Positions 36,466 to 47,560 of a stretch of 64,000 nucleotides of DNA are shown here, in pieces. Under the pieces are notes generated by a model that ran no database searches, was not told the origin of the DNA, and saw only the letters and a list, made by a program, of their open reading frames with translations. This DNA is from Zerene cesonia (Eukaryota > Arthropoda > Insecta > Lepidoptera > Pieridae). Numbering within the stretch: position 1 is the stretch's first letter; each line of letters opens with the position of its first letter. The position numbers were made by a program, and so were the translations under genes. Location of the stretch: NCBI RefSeq assembly GCF_012273895.1, contig NC_052102.1, positions 7,152,917 to 7,216,916 of the forward strand, written 5' to 3'.

Positions 36466-36680
36466 ATGTTTATCCATAATAAAAATATATTCTTTTATAT
36501 ATATATACAACGTTTAGTTTTCGAACAGGTTTTTCAACTTTTGTTTTTGTTCAAGGAAATCAGATGCTATTTAGAGACACATTAACCTTTACGAGGTCTT
36601 TAGTGATAATGTCTTGTTGCTGCCGCACAAATCTTGCAAAGCTTCTTTAAAATTTGCAACGTTTTATTTCGTTGCTATTG

Positions 36681-36936
36681 TAGGTACATGTTTGTGGTTC
36701 CGTAACCAAAAGTTAAAACGTGACCCTTTACTAAGACTTCACTGTTCGCTTGTGTATCTGTTTGCTGTCCGTCCGTCTGTCACCAGGCTGTATCTCATGA
36801 ACAGTAATAGTAAGACACTTAAAAATTGATTTTAAGCAACGGTTAGCACGGTCATACATTTCATGGGTGAATTTTTTTTCTGCACTTCCTCTTTAGCTTA
36901 TCCCCTGAACGGAATGCTTGTATCGTAAGTCCGACT
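36681..36936 (+). mobile_element. Degenerate repeat with a 5S rRNA-like segment
   Basis: The block opens with 'ggttccgtaacc' and closes with 'gaacggaatgc..gtaagtccgactt'. It holds a 'tgtccgtccgtctgtcaccag' type middle (shown as recalled consensus) and, at 36831-36870, 'ttaagcaacggttagcacgg' followed by 'catttcatgggtga'. This aligns with the box A to 3' part of insect 5S rRNA ('ttaagcagcgtcgggcgcgg', then 'atgggggac'). The arrangement matches, from memory, a widespread lepidopteran repeat. A 5S-derived SINE (SINE3 type) or a transposon that captured 5S DNA are the options. Confidence 0.5.
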
Positions 36937-38664
36937 TATATTTGAGCAATTTTATTTAACAAATAATTTCAATCATACAATAATTCGATATTGCAAGCGG
37001 TTCGAAGTTCGTATACTTGAGAAAACTTTTAAAGTTTTCCTCAACAAGCAAATCGATATCTAGACGCAGAAATAGTATAGGATGGGCATTGTTTTCTTTG
37101 CTTAATAATTCGACGACGGTTTGGATTACAATGGTCCGGTCAGTTAAGGAACGACGCCGGTTGATATTTATATTCTAATTAGGTGCCAGCGACAGCGCCC
37201 CGAGGGTGCATGCGTAATATCAAATTGTGTTTTTCTTAACACGCTCCAATAATAACTTAATACATTTGACATTCTTTTAACTACGGGTCAAGCTATATGA
37301 AACGAATCTGAGCTCTCAATTGAAATGTATAGACTTTTTGTATAAATGTGATCGATTACCTGCAATCGTTTTTGGCAATATTTATAGGCAAAACACGAAT
37401 AAATATTTTCCGTATTTATACCTACAAGTAAATTAAAAATATTTGATTTAATGAATGTTATACTGTTTCAAGCTTATATGACACAATATTATAACAAACC
37501 GCAAAGGCGCAATTTCTAGAAATCTGAAGGTCGTAAGAACATACGCCGTACACGTCACCTCGTTGAGTGCGATTCTATCTTAGCCAACAATAAAATAAAG
37601 ATGGTGCAGTAATGCGTTTTACATTTTGAAGGATCATTAAATTGCGCATTACACGGCCCGGCCCCGCCGAGAGGCAATTAAAAAAGAACTGTTAAGACAG
37701 TACTCTTGAACTGAAGTCGTGTTCTCAACTGATTAAAACTGCTCTATTCTTAGCTTTCATTAAATTTTAATCAAGATAGTTCTCCGCGACTTGAGCTACT
37801 TTGTACCTTTGAACTATGTGGCACTCCAAAGGTGACAATCATAAATGACTCCGAAACGATCTCATTTTAATGAACGTATTTGTGCAATGTAAACCATATA
37901 AACGTTCACTACCGGCTGTATGTCAAGATCTATCAATTAACGTGAAAACTTTCATGTAGGTATTCAAATGAGTTTGTGCAAATGAGTGATGAGAGGCTTT
38001 CAGTGATTGAACGTCAATTAATATGAAATTGTTATAATTGTATTACAGGGCAATCGAGGTACTATTTAAACTACTCACATCAATGATAATTCAATTCATA
38101 TTGTTTGTTATTTTCATCGAAATGTTTAAAATTAATCTCTCTCTCTCGCGTTAACTAAATTCTGTTTTGTTACAGTAAAAGTCGGGCTCACTGTCGTCAC
38201 AAATGTAGATCACATACGCATCTCGTATGTAGATATAAACCAAACTCATTACTATATAGGTACGTTCCACTGCTCGATCTTTTGTACGGATCTGTAAGTG
38301 ATTAACACGCAGTATACCGAAACCTTGTTTTCATTGTAGATATCTTAACAGTTTCTTGTAATACGTCGTAATTATCGATATTGATATTCTTATATAAAGT
38401 AGTAACGCAATAATTGGATATATATGTGCATGGAACGTGCAAATCGGACGAGTGGAGAAATTGAATAAAATGCCATAAACTCGTTTCAGTATAAATGAAA
38501 TTCAATATTTGCTCTGGACGTTCAATAAGGACGGCGCCATGTCGTAGGTTTCATACCGTTTAGCATTCCCATTATTATCTAAGTTTCATAACAACGCATA
38601 GTCAAGTTGCGATTAAATATTCATTTCTCGAGCTTTCACCATGAATATGAAATTGTAATTGATA
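36937..38664. other. Mostly A+T-rich non-coding region
   Basis: A near-perfect inverted repeat without a loop lies at 37017-37044 (TTGAG-AAAACTTT/AAAGTTTTCCTCAA). A (TC)n run is at 38138-38147, and a small GC-richer patch at 37120-37215. No gene. Confidence 0.5.
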
Positions 38665-38666
38665 AA

Positions 38667-38847
38667 TCTTAATATATATAAATCTCGTGTCACAATGTTT
38701 GTCCTCAATGGACTCCTAAACCACTTATCTGATTATAATAAAATTCGCACACCATGTGCAGTTCGATCCAACTTGAGAGATAGGATAGTTTAAATAATTT
38801 TAATTACGATAAATGACAACCCGGGCGGAGCCGGGGCGTGCAGCTAG
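38667..38847 (+). mobile_element. Short Helitron-like element, copy F
   Basis: Starts A|TCTTAATATATATAAATCTC and ends GTGCAGCTAG|T. The terminal hairpin is intact: CCCGG-GCGGAG-CCGGG, then GCGTGCAG, then CTAG. 181 bp, no coding capacity. Internal sequence ('ctcaatggactcctaaacca') differs from copies A-C, so several subfamilies share the termini. Confidence 0.72.
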
Positions 38848-39880
38848 TGGTTATATATAAAAGTAGTATAAAGTATTGTAGCTGATACATGTGTCGAAAG
38901 GAGACGGTTTCCTTGTGGTCATCATTAAATATTTTTTTACAGATACAATGTGTGTCTCAGAATATACAGGTATACATATTGCACTATGAGTCTATGAATT
39001 TTGATATCACATATTCTTGCATTGTTATTTCCCTATGAGTAAATGATAATTGTTATCGTATACGTGCAATAGTTGCAACGCACTCAATGTTGAATATGAT
39101 CTCGTATTTTTAGCAACGTTAAAAGTCCATTTATAAACTTGGTTTATCTCAATAAGTTTTATGTTTTTCCGTAGAAGTTTTGCGGAATATTTTCTATCTT
39201 CAAATTGGTTTTTATATTAATAATTTAAAAGCAAACTGTAAATTTCAAAATTGTTAGTGGACACTCCGCTTCTCTCTGCGAAAATTAATTATTTATCATT
39301 AGCAAGCATTAATTAGCCGATTAATAAATTATGAGAGTTCATCTCACTTCAAATATTTAAGCTCATCATTTATTTGTGAGATTTGCAAAATACGTCGGAA
39401 GGTAGTAGTAATTCTTTAACAAAAATATACTTTCGTTAACGGTGTTCAATGCATGTTTAGGTACTGCTTGCATACAAAAGGTGTAACTTATAGGTGAGTA
39501 TCATCTGACTGGAAAAGTTTTATGCTTCGCGTGTGCTTATGGTCTACCAAGCTCCAGCTTATACTAACTTTGTTCATTAACTAACAAGGTCTTAATGCTT
39601 TAATTGGTACGTACTGCCTTAGGAGATTTATTTCCCTGTAACCAAGCTTCTCAGCAATGATTTTATAAGACGTAAAACAATATGAATAAAGCGAATCTTT
39701 CGTAGTTATTCCTAATAGAACTTTTGACTTGGCACCATCATTGTCTTGCTATAATAACGCGTATCCAGAAGGTGATAAGACAAAGGGATATAAGGTACTT
39801 GCAATCTGGTTCACCGGTCGAAATACAAAAACGTTTAGACTGTGACGTATACAGCTAATGAAAAATGTAGCTATTTTAAC
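38848..39880. other. A+T-rich non-coding stretch
   Basis: A donor-like ATAG|GTGAGTATC lies at 39489-39497 on the plus strand, without a convincing exon upstream. Nothing else. Confidence 0.5.
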
Positions 39881-40398
39881 AGAATCGATTGCATAAAATC
39901 TTGAATGCTATTTCGTACATTTCCATATGTAATGAATTAATAACAGCCAGCCTTCGTCTCGTATTGTGCGCCGAATCGAAAACCACTTACACAGTACGTG
40001 GGCGACTGTCAATATCTAAACGTGTGTCGCAAAGTGCAATTCACATACGAGTTGCGAAATATAAACAGCCGATACAATACGTTTTGCACATATTTAGAAA
40101 CGTGCACAGGTCGGGTCTGCAGTGTTATTCAATACGCGACCTATTTGTGGTCAAGCACGCCGTAGACGTTCCAACCACCTCGCCGGTGTCGAGTAATACT
40201 AAACCTGTTTGGAGGTTAGTTCAGATTGATATACTCGATACTGATGTTGAAGTGGCCTGTGCTATTTGCCGGCAATCATTGCCAATGCTGCACGGATTGT
40301 GACTTACTCATTATTAAGGTATCAGCATATACGCGAATTATGGGTTCTTGGTACCCTGTCAGTTGTGGGAATTCCGCTGGTATAGCGAAATTCATGTG
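39881..40398. other. GC-richer patch with the longest open frame (not called a gene)
   Basis: The frame 39889-40302 runs 137 codons but begins at TTG, and its first internal Met is five codons from the stop. The translation has no recognisable domain, signal peptide or membrane segment. The block may be regulatory DNA. A degraded exon cannot be excluded. Confidence 0.3.
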
Positions 40399-40399
40399 T

Positions 40400-40562
40400 C
40401 TTTTTTAATAATAATTTGAATCTCAAGAGTTTGTTTGATGATCTCGCGCCATTCCCAGAAACTACTGAACTGATTTAAAAAAATTTTGATTGGATATGTA
40501 CGTGATCCCTGAGTGCTATAGACTAGATATGTACCACACGCGAAGCCAGGGCAGACCACTAG
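40400..40562 (+). mobile_element. Helitron-like element, copy D
   Basis: Ends GACCACTAG|T after 'cacgcgaagccagggcaga', a decayed GC hairpin. It shares 'gtgatccctgagtgctata' style words with copy B ('gtgatccctgagtgttata'). The 5' end is not clear (about 40400). Non-autonomous. Confidence 0.62.
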
Positions 40563-40689
40563 TTAATAGTAGACTTTTGGTTATCCTTGTATATAATAAG
40601 ACTGCATTCATGTTTATATATATTTCAAGATCACAAGTAAGTAAAGTTTGTAACTAAATAATAAGAAAATTGTAATACGGAGTACACGT

Positions 40690-40890
40690 AAGGGAATCCT
40701 GGCGAACCTTATCAAGATAATAAGATAAACTCGTGTAATAATTGTATTGTCAACGATTCTTGATAAGCGTCCGAAGTTTGAATTAAATCTGCCGTTTTAA
40801 AGTGGGTCAAAACAGGGCCTAAAGAAGTCGGTTACATACAAACATAGATTAGGTGAAGCGGTGAATAACGTGTTAAGATTAATATTAAAG
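40690..40890 (+). mobile_element. Dispersed repeat copy 3 (LINE 3'-end-like)
   Basis: Matches the repeat at 4143-4325 in order: 'tcctggcg', 'tcaagataataagataaact', 'aagtttgaattaaatctgcc', 'gttacatacaaacata', then 'gtgaagcggtgaataacgtg'. It is more diverged at the 3' end than copy 1 and lies 128 bp past Helitron copy D. Confidence 0.65.
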
Positions 40891-41635
40891 TAGACATTGA
40901 GACTTCTTATTAAAACCTTTCACTGGCAACCTTTCCTTTCTGTGGCACTTCTTCTATCAGCAAATCAACACTATATTACTATACAGGGGAACGATTTTTG
41001 TAAAGCGAATGAATTACAAAATCGCTATCTCTTAAAAATTACCATTGGAAATTCGATTGTGTTTAAAACATAAACTCATTTATTATATTTAAATCCATGT
41101 AATATAGTGAAATAGTAATATTAAATTGTTTAATTTTTATAGGTTCTTTTTTTGGATTCATTTAGAAATGTGCAAATACCGCACGGACAATGTAAATAGA
41201 ATGGATATTGTATTCTTGTAATCTGCTTAATTATTACTTTTAATTAGCAAATGTTACAGTTATCGTTCTTCCCGTCACGCTTGCTGCTTTTATTTATAGC
41301 TTATAATTTTGTGATAAATTATAGGTCTGAGTCGAAATGTTTTCATAATATTGCCAGCATAATTTATTAATTTTTATTGTTAGGCTTTCAAAATTAAAAA
41401 AATATATATATTTATTTACGTTAGCATTAAATTGTGCATCGAATTATCATACAGAAAACCACTTCCTTCAATAAAATGGAACGCAAAAATAAATAAATAG
41501 GGTAAAATAATGAGATTGTAATTGCCATATGCTACAAATAAATTGTACTTTAAATTTACTGTGCAACGGTCTCGTGCATTTTGCAATTTATCGCACAAAT
41601 AACATCATTTTGCAACACTAAACCCATGAGTTAAT
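40891..41635. other. A+T-rich non-coding stretch
   Basis: No gene or classified repeat. The 60-codon frame at 41416 is unremarkable. Confidence 0.55.
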
Positions 41636-42260
41636 ATTAAATTACTCCGTCACTTCGCTTCCTGTAAACGAGGACGCATTCGACGAGCCTAATAAGTGGG
41701 TCAAGTAATCCTTTGGAGTGTAGAGTTAGCAATCACACGCGCCACCCGCCTAATTGAAGTCCAATGTCGCGCAGCCCACCCACGGTGATTGATACAACCC
41801 GGCTGGACCAACTTCTAATAATTCGATTGTAACGTTGTTTGGCAGCGCACCAAAGTCATTTCCTCAATCGAGTAGACTATTGGAGAGCGATTTCGCCCCG
41901 ACACGGCGAAGAGTCGAAATCACTTTGCGTGGCGTGACAAGATACGCGAGATTGATGGGCGACGGTTACACCGCGCTTATCGGTAGGTCACAGCCACGTG
42001 GATAAGTACAGATTTTAGGACTTAGCAAGGCGGTAGCGGCGGTGGTGTAATAATTAGTTGCGCTATCGTCATCAATATCCATTAGTGGCGCCACACGCGA
42101 CGCTCCCTGCGTCGCGACGCGCCGGCCGCCTCGCCGGCTCGCCGCCGCTGGCTTGTGACGACTGCCGATACTTGATGACCGATAAGAGTTCGCACGGCCA
42201 CTAGTGTCCCGGGAGCGAAGAAATCTATTACTAATGCGACCTCATTAACTCGCAATTGCC
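41636..42260. promoter_or_regulatory. Long GC-rich island, candidate enhancer cluster
   Basis: About 600 bp of GC-richer unique sequence. It contains an E-box CCACGTG (41994-42000), GATA-type 'gcttatcgg' (41976) and 'gtggataag', and a CpG-dense core 'gcgtcgcgacgcgccggccg' (42111-42130). Open frames are short. This is one of the strongest composition-defined islands in the window, and its function is inferred. Confidence 0.35.
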
Positions 42261-45225
42261 CTACTTCAAGTGTTTTAATTTCCTTTGTGCTTCTATGGAT
42301 GGAACGGTTGTTACTTTAGCAGCGATACAAAAGAGGTTTGCTTAATATCGAACGTGTAAGCGTGCAACGAACCCGCGGGGCGAACCGATTTAATTTGAAA
42401 CTTCACCTCTCAAATGATCCTAGCAAAGGGTTGCCCGTTGCCCTAATCTTTGAACTATGGCTTGACCGTTAATACGCATATATAATTTGCTCTTCGATTA
42501 TTTAGTGTATTAGAATGGTACGCCGAAGAAGGAATAAATTAGTTTCGTGTTTGGGAACAAAACCGACCCGTAGTTAATGTAACGGTCGCGGCGTTGTAAA
42601 AGTTAAACTTATTCAACTGCTGTTTTATTATTTTGTTCTTGTTGTGTTTAATTGTAATAAGTGTCACGTTAACGTGTACAACACGTGCAAATTAAAACAA
42701 TACAGTTGTTTTTATTGAACGAAACATAATTTTTGTATTTAATTCCAGTAAAAAACATATTTTAAAAATAACGTTCATTTATATAGTTAAGGATAATAAA
42801 AGTATTAAGTACAGCATATACCCAGATTAAGTGCCTTAACGAGTGTTTATGGTTTTTTTTCTAAATATTATTTGAACTCTGCACTCTGTACCGGTTTAAC
42901 GACCTTATTATAAGTGTACATTTGACCCTGGACTCTTAAATCCGGCAGGTGTAAACTCACCCTTATCATAGTTTCCATAGTGCTCATTTACATAACCGTA
43001 GTATCTTATGCACTCTGTATGCACTGACATCTCACTTTATAATTCAAATGATTTACCTGAACGCGGGATGAACTCGGGAAATGTGAGAAATTGTAACGGA
43101 TTTATAATATAATATGTCACTCAGTCTAAATTCTTCACAATGTTTTTGAAGCAAGCTTGATGGTTTATGTCGTATTTTACCAAAAGCTATTTGTATATTT
43201 TGGTGCGCTTAACCAATATATTTGGAAATATCCGTATAATATGCAGTACTAAGGAACAGTATTCGCATTTGCAAGACACTCTCTGCAAATTGGGTTTAAA
43301 GACTAAAACTACCAGCAACACTGACTACTAATCGCGAAAGTTTAATGCACAAACTAAATAGTGGAACAGCTTAAGAAATTCATCCTGCATTATGAAAGTA
43401 ATATTTTTATCTGATCTAGTCGGTTACGCTAATGAATATTCATTGGAAACAGGAAGAGGTTAGTTGTGCTCCAGCCGTAACTTGCTCCTCATTGTTTTAA
43501 ACCACTGCACTGGCCGCTAAGTTAAATGACAAATTTATTGAGAACAGTCCTTTGCGTAACAGCTGCTTCTAGGTTTAATAAACTCATTTTAATTCAACAC
43601 TTGGTTATTCATTTCATATATAATTGAGTATTAATATATGTTACTACTTTTGTTTGTTAGGTTACTTATTTAACTAAATAGTTACAGTTAACTAAAGAAA
43701 TATGCTTCCACGGCAGCGTGAAAGTTTGCGAGTTTAACTCGATTACTTTTGTCTATCTAAAAATACATGCAATCACAAAATAACATCGAGATGAGGCATC
43801 GCTGAGCGCGCTGGATGTTAACAGCCGTGGCCTTGCCCGGTATAATCAAATTAGTCGCGTGACGTCATCGACACCATCGCACCAACCACCAATTAACAAG
43901 AACGCCGACCATAACACACGTAACAGCGTGACGTGTCTAGATGCGCACGATTTACTTAAATATCCATAATGCAATGTTAATATATAATTTTTCGTAGATC
44001 TTTCAAATAAACTACCATTGTGTAATATTTTTATCATACTGATTTGAAGATAATTCATTAACATTTACTCGATACTTTTTGTATATACCAATATTAAAAG
44101 ATATTTACCAACATTTATATTCAATTGATTTAAAGCAACAATGTGTTCATTTTGAACGTGAGAACCTTGAACATTTGTTTCCGATGATCGACGCCTTTTT
44201 AATACACCTAGTTAGGCAACATTTGTTGCGTAACCATTCAATATAAACCTTTATAATCGTTAATATATTACATCAATTCGGTCATCCTTATAAAGAAGCG
44301 TGGGCTCCGTCCACAAAAGTAAAGACTTCCTTCGATTACGTCACTCTCTTTCAGGCATTCTGCTTCATTAGCCGTAAGATACAATTCAGTAAACGTACTG
44401 ATCTTTGACCTCGTATTGTTATCTCAAGAATAAAATGTTTAATTGATGGTTGGTATTTATGTCTATAGAATCTATTTTTGGCGTAGAGATAATTTGACCT
44501 AGTTTTAACCTTTTAAATCTGCAAGATGAAGACGAAGAAATCTTTATTTTGTTCTACTTAACTTTGCATCGTTGTGATATAAACTAATAATAGAATGACA
44601 AATTCATAGTAAATTTGCTCAGATTTTACTTATATTCGAATAATCGTTGACTAAAAGCGGAGTTTCAATTAAGATAAAAACTGACAATGAGAAAATTAAT
44701 TGCTCAAAATAACGCGCGTCCACTACTTACCGTCTGTGTTGTATGCATTATAAAGATTTATGATGTACTTAGATAATAATCCGCTTTCAGCTTTAAAGAA
44801 TCTGGCTCATTGTTTTCTTGTACTTTTTATTGTACAAAATTACAAAGGTATATCTAGCCTCGGAACAATATTACGATTACGTCATTCATAAAGCAAGTGC
44901 ATTAATGTAGGTAGCGGAGGCGCCATCTTTATGTTCTCCGCTGCGGCCTGCTCTTGATATGAAAAGCTGTGTTCCGAGTATGACGTTCATAATAGAACGC
45001 AACTTGCTAAGCCCGCGTAACAATTTATGTCATTCTATGACCACTCTATTCATTTTTGTAGCAATGCCCATGTAAACTGATACCTACATACACATACACA
45101 TTGAATAATTCTATCTCATACCGTAAAAAAAATCCACGTTGTGAAATTTTGACGTAACGGAAAAATCTAATATTTCACGAGTTATTTAAAACTCAATTTT
45201 ACGCGCGATAAATGATATCAATCGG
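42261..45225. other. Mostly A+T-rich non-coding region
   Basis: Minor GC-richer patches are at 42355-42450 and 43790-43940. Donor-like signals on the minus strand (CAG|GTAAAT near 43055, GACG|GTAAGTAG at 44731) lack convincing exons. No gene or classified repeat. Confidence 0.5.
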
Positions 45226-45620
45226 TGCAAATTACGCGCGCAGTTTCAGCAACATGATACAGTAAGTAAATGTTCCCAGACGGCTAATGAAAGTTCACAA
45301 AGCCAACACGGGACCGCGCTTATTTAGAGACGACGATGTCGAGCAGATGACGCCCAAACAAATCTCAATATCTAGCATATGGTATGAACGTTTGGAACGG
45401 TGGCAAAGAGAATTCTGAACAGTTATAAGACATCGAAAATAGATTCTGCGAACGGGGTTACACGCACCTGTTATTTAGTTTTCAGGCGGGCGCGGGGTGG
45501 CAGGGATGCGCGGAGGTATAGCAGATTCATTAATAATGGTCCGCAATGAGACGCCCTTATTTACGAGCTGCGGCGACTGAGTCGAACCGCATCGCACGCG
45601 TCCCAGCGTACGCCTTTGGT
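45226..45620. promoter_or_regulatory. GC-richer island, candidate enhancer
   Basis: Unique mixed sequence with 'gaccgcgcttatttagagac', 'caggcgggcgcggggtggca' and 'cgcccttatttacgagctgc'. It has no reading frame of note. Homeodomain-type ATTAAT and TTTACGAG cores sit next to CpG words, as in other islands here. Confidence 0.3.
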
Positions 45621-47030
45621 CTATGAGAGTTATGTCCTAGAGAATTCTGTTATGTCTTTATTATTTAAACAATCTTAGTCTTACGTGAAATTTAACTTTA
45701 TCATCTGAATCTAGACGTGAGAAACGCGCAAAAACTTCACATCTAATGTCACGAAAATACATTGATATCAGCCATCCATTTTAGACTTTAACGAAAATCA
45801 AAAGCATTACTTACGCAAAGTGCACATTAATCTCGTATTTTCCAGAGATAAAATCGGTTGAATTTGTCGCACAAACAAGTCACGTAATTGGCTTGATTTT
45901 ATTTTGAAAATGCACAAGGAGAAGCTGTTAAAATGTCGAGTAACGAAGAGTTCAACACACTATTCAGTAAATCGATTCTATTGTCAACCGCTGTGATACC
46001 CGTGTATTTCACACAAAAGATCTCAAAAATTACAAAAAACTTCAGAAATAAACTCATGCTTTATAGGAAAGCTTTTCTAACGTAGGCAAACGTTTCTTTT
46101 AATGTTAAAAAGTGGGAAAGTGTAGTTATTTTGTTAATTATTAAGATATTAAAGTGCAATCAGTTAACGAACTTTATGAAATATTCTAATCAGGCCCGCT
46201 AGAACCGACCACTTGAACTATCTTCAAATTCTGAATGAAATGTGGTCAAATTTTGAAATGCCAAAGTTCAGCGAGATTTATCAACATTATTCATGAATAT
46301 ATCAGTGACCCTCTTGAACTAAATATTAATTAATCGCGTAAATATATTAAATTTTTAGTGTAGTTCATTTTATTTCTATATTAATTAAAAATCTATTAAT
46401 TTTAAAAAGTTTTTCTCGTATTAATCATTCAACAAAATACATATTATGTTAAAATATATATTGTAACTTTAATAACAAAACTAAATTCGCCTGATGCAAT
46501 ATTTTTAGTTTACCTATATTTTTATTTTCTATACATAATGATTTGCGATTTATACGCAAAGCCATTGTTAGTAGATGTGTTAACATTGTTATGACTCAGT
46601 ATTTTTTATCGAACATCTATTTAATAGCACTCATCCATTGTTATAAGTTAATCTATTCTTAAAACGGAAGGCTTTTATGATACCAGCGAATTCTGTAAAT
46701 GGATCTGACGAAGCATTCGTCAGAGTTACGAAATAAAAATCGGAAACCATACAGCATCTCGGTTGCATGATGTTTCGACAGAAATGGATTAAATAAACAA
46801 ACCAAACATCGTACTAAAATCGTACACACAACTTGGTAGGACTAGGCAGAGTGAGATGAGGTAAGCGGCCTTAAAAGCCACTTAGCACACAGTTCGTTCG
46901 ACACCGCTCACTGCGTTTCTTATTACTTAGATAATAACAATTCCGGTAATGTTATTGCAACATTTTTATATTGCTTACTTCGAGCGAGATTAAATAAAAC
47001 GCGATATAATCGATTGCAGCGTATCGATAT
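45621..47030. other. A+T-rich non-coding region
   Basis: A perfect 9-bp stem with a 3-nt loop (TCTGACGAA-GCA-TTCGTCAGA) lies at 46704-46724. No gene or classified repeat. Confidence 0.5.
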
Positions 47031-47350
47031 TTCGGCTGGTCAGCGGAGTTACAATGCGAGCCACTAGAAGTATTTCATTTCCGCGCCCGTGTCACAGTTA
47101 CGGAAACCAATTCACTACGTGGATCAACCGAAGACGAGTAAACGTATAAGTTCAGCTAAAGGTCGGAAATCAGACGGCCAATGGTTTAAAAATATTTTCG
47201 TTCCTTATGAATCATTTCGTGTCCATTGTTGTTATATTTGGGATGACCATTTTCGGTCCGTACAGATGTTCAATATGCGTCACGATTTCTCTTAATTTAA
47301 TTCTCTGAGACTAATTTGCATTAAATAAAAAAAAACATCGAATCTCGTCT
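47031..47350. other. GC-richer patch
   Basis: A 68-codon frame (47089-47295) starts with GTG and has no known domain. Under the exon hypothesis for 47357-47453 this is the beginning of an intron on the minus strand. Confidence 0.35.
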
Positions 47351-47356
47351 ACTCAC

Positions 47357-47453
47357 CTGTAATGGGTGCGCTTAGCGTTTTTCTGGAAGGATTTATAATA
47401 ATTTCATTTGTTGCGAAAAGCTACTTAGGATATATCTTAGGAGCGAGTCAGAT
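47357..47453 (-). other. Candidate short first exon (minus strand)
   Basis: Read on the minus strand, a start-site-like TCATCTGACT (47445-47454) sits 24-29 bp below a TATAAA. The leader then runs to a strong donor ATTACAG|GTGAGT (exon end 47357). The roughly 95-nt leader has only a four-codon upstream frame (ATG AAA TTA TTA TAA), so it would be untranslated. The overlapping plus-strand 63-codon frame starting at 47362 has a hydrophobic N-terminus and is the competing interpretation. No gene identity can be given. Confidence 0.35.
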
Positions 47454-47471
47454 GAAGCGAGTTAATTACCG

Positions 47472-47560
47472 TTTATACAGAGTCATCAAACGGGCAGAAG
47501 CGCGATGCTCTGCCGCTCCGGCTCGGAGCGCGACTCCGCTTCACCGCTTTTAATTAAACG
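47472..47560 (-). promoter_or_regulatory. Candidate TATA promoter (minus strand)
   Basis: TATAAA occupies 47477-47472 on the minus strand in the context 'ctctgtataaacggt'. Just upstream is a CpG-rich stretch with a 7-bp stem CGCTCCG-GCT-CGGAGCG (47514-47530). Together with the start-like sequence and donor below it, this forms a coherent promoter-first-exon unit. Confidence 0.35.

Noticed and set aside
39486..39500. Strong donor ATAG|GTGAGTATC on the + strand
   Set aside because: Only a 33-nt mini-exon with a weak acceptor could precede it, and there is no composition change.
39889..40302. 137-codon open frame, the longest in the window
   Set aside because: It starts at TTG and has no internal Met until five codons before the stop. 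No domain is recognisable and there is no splice or promoter context.
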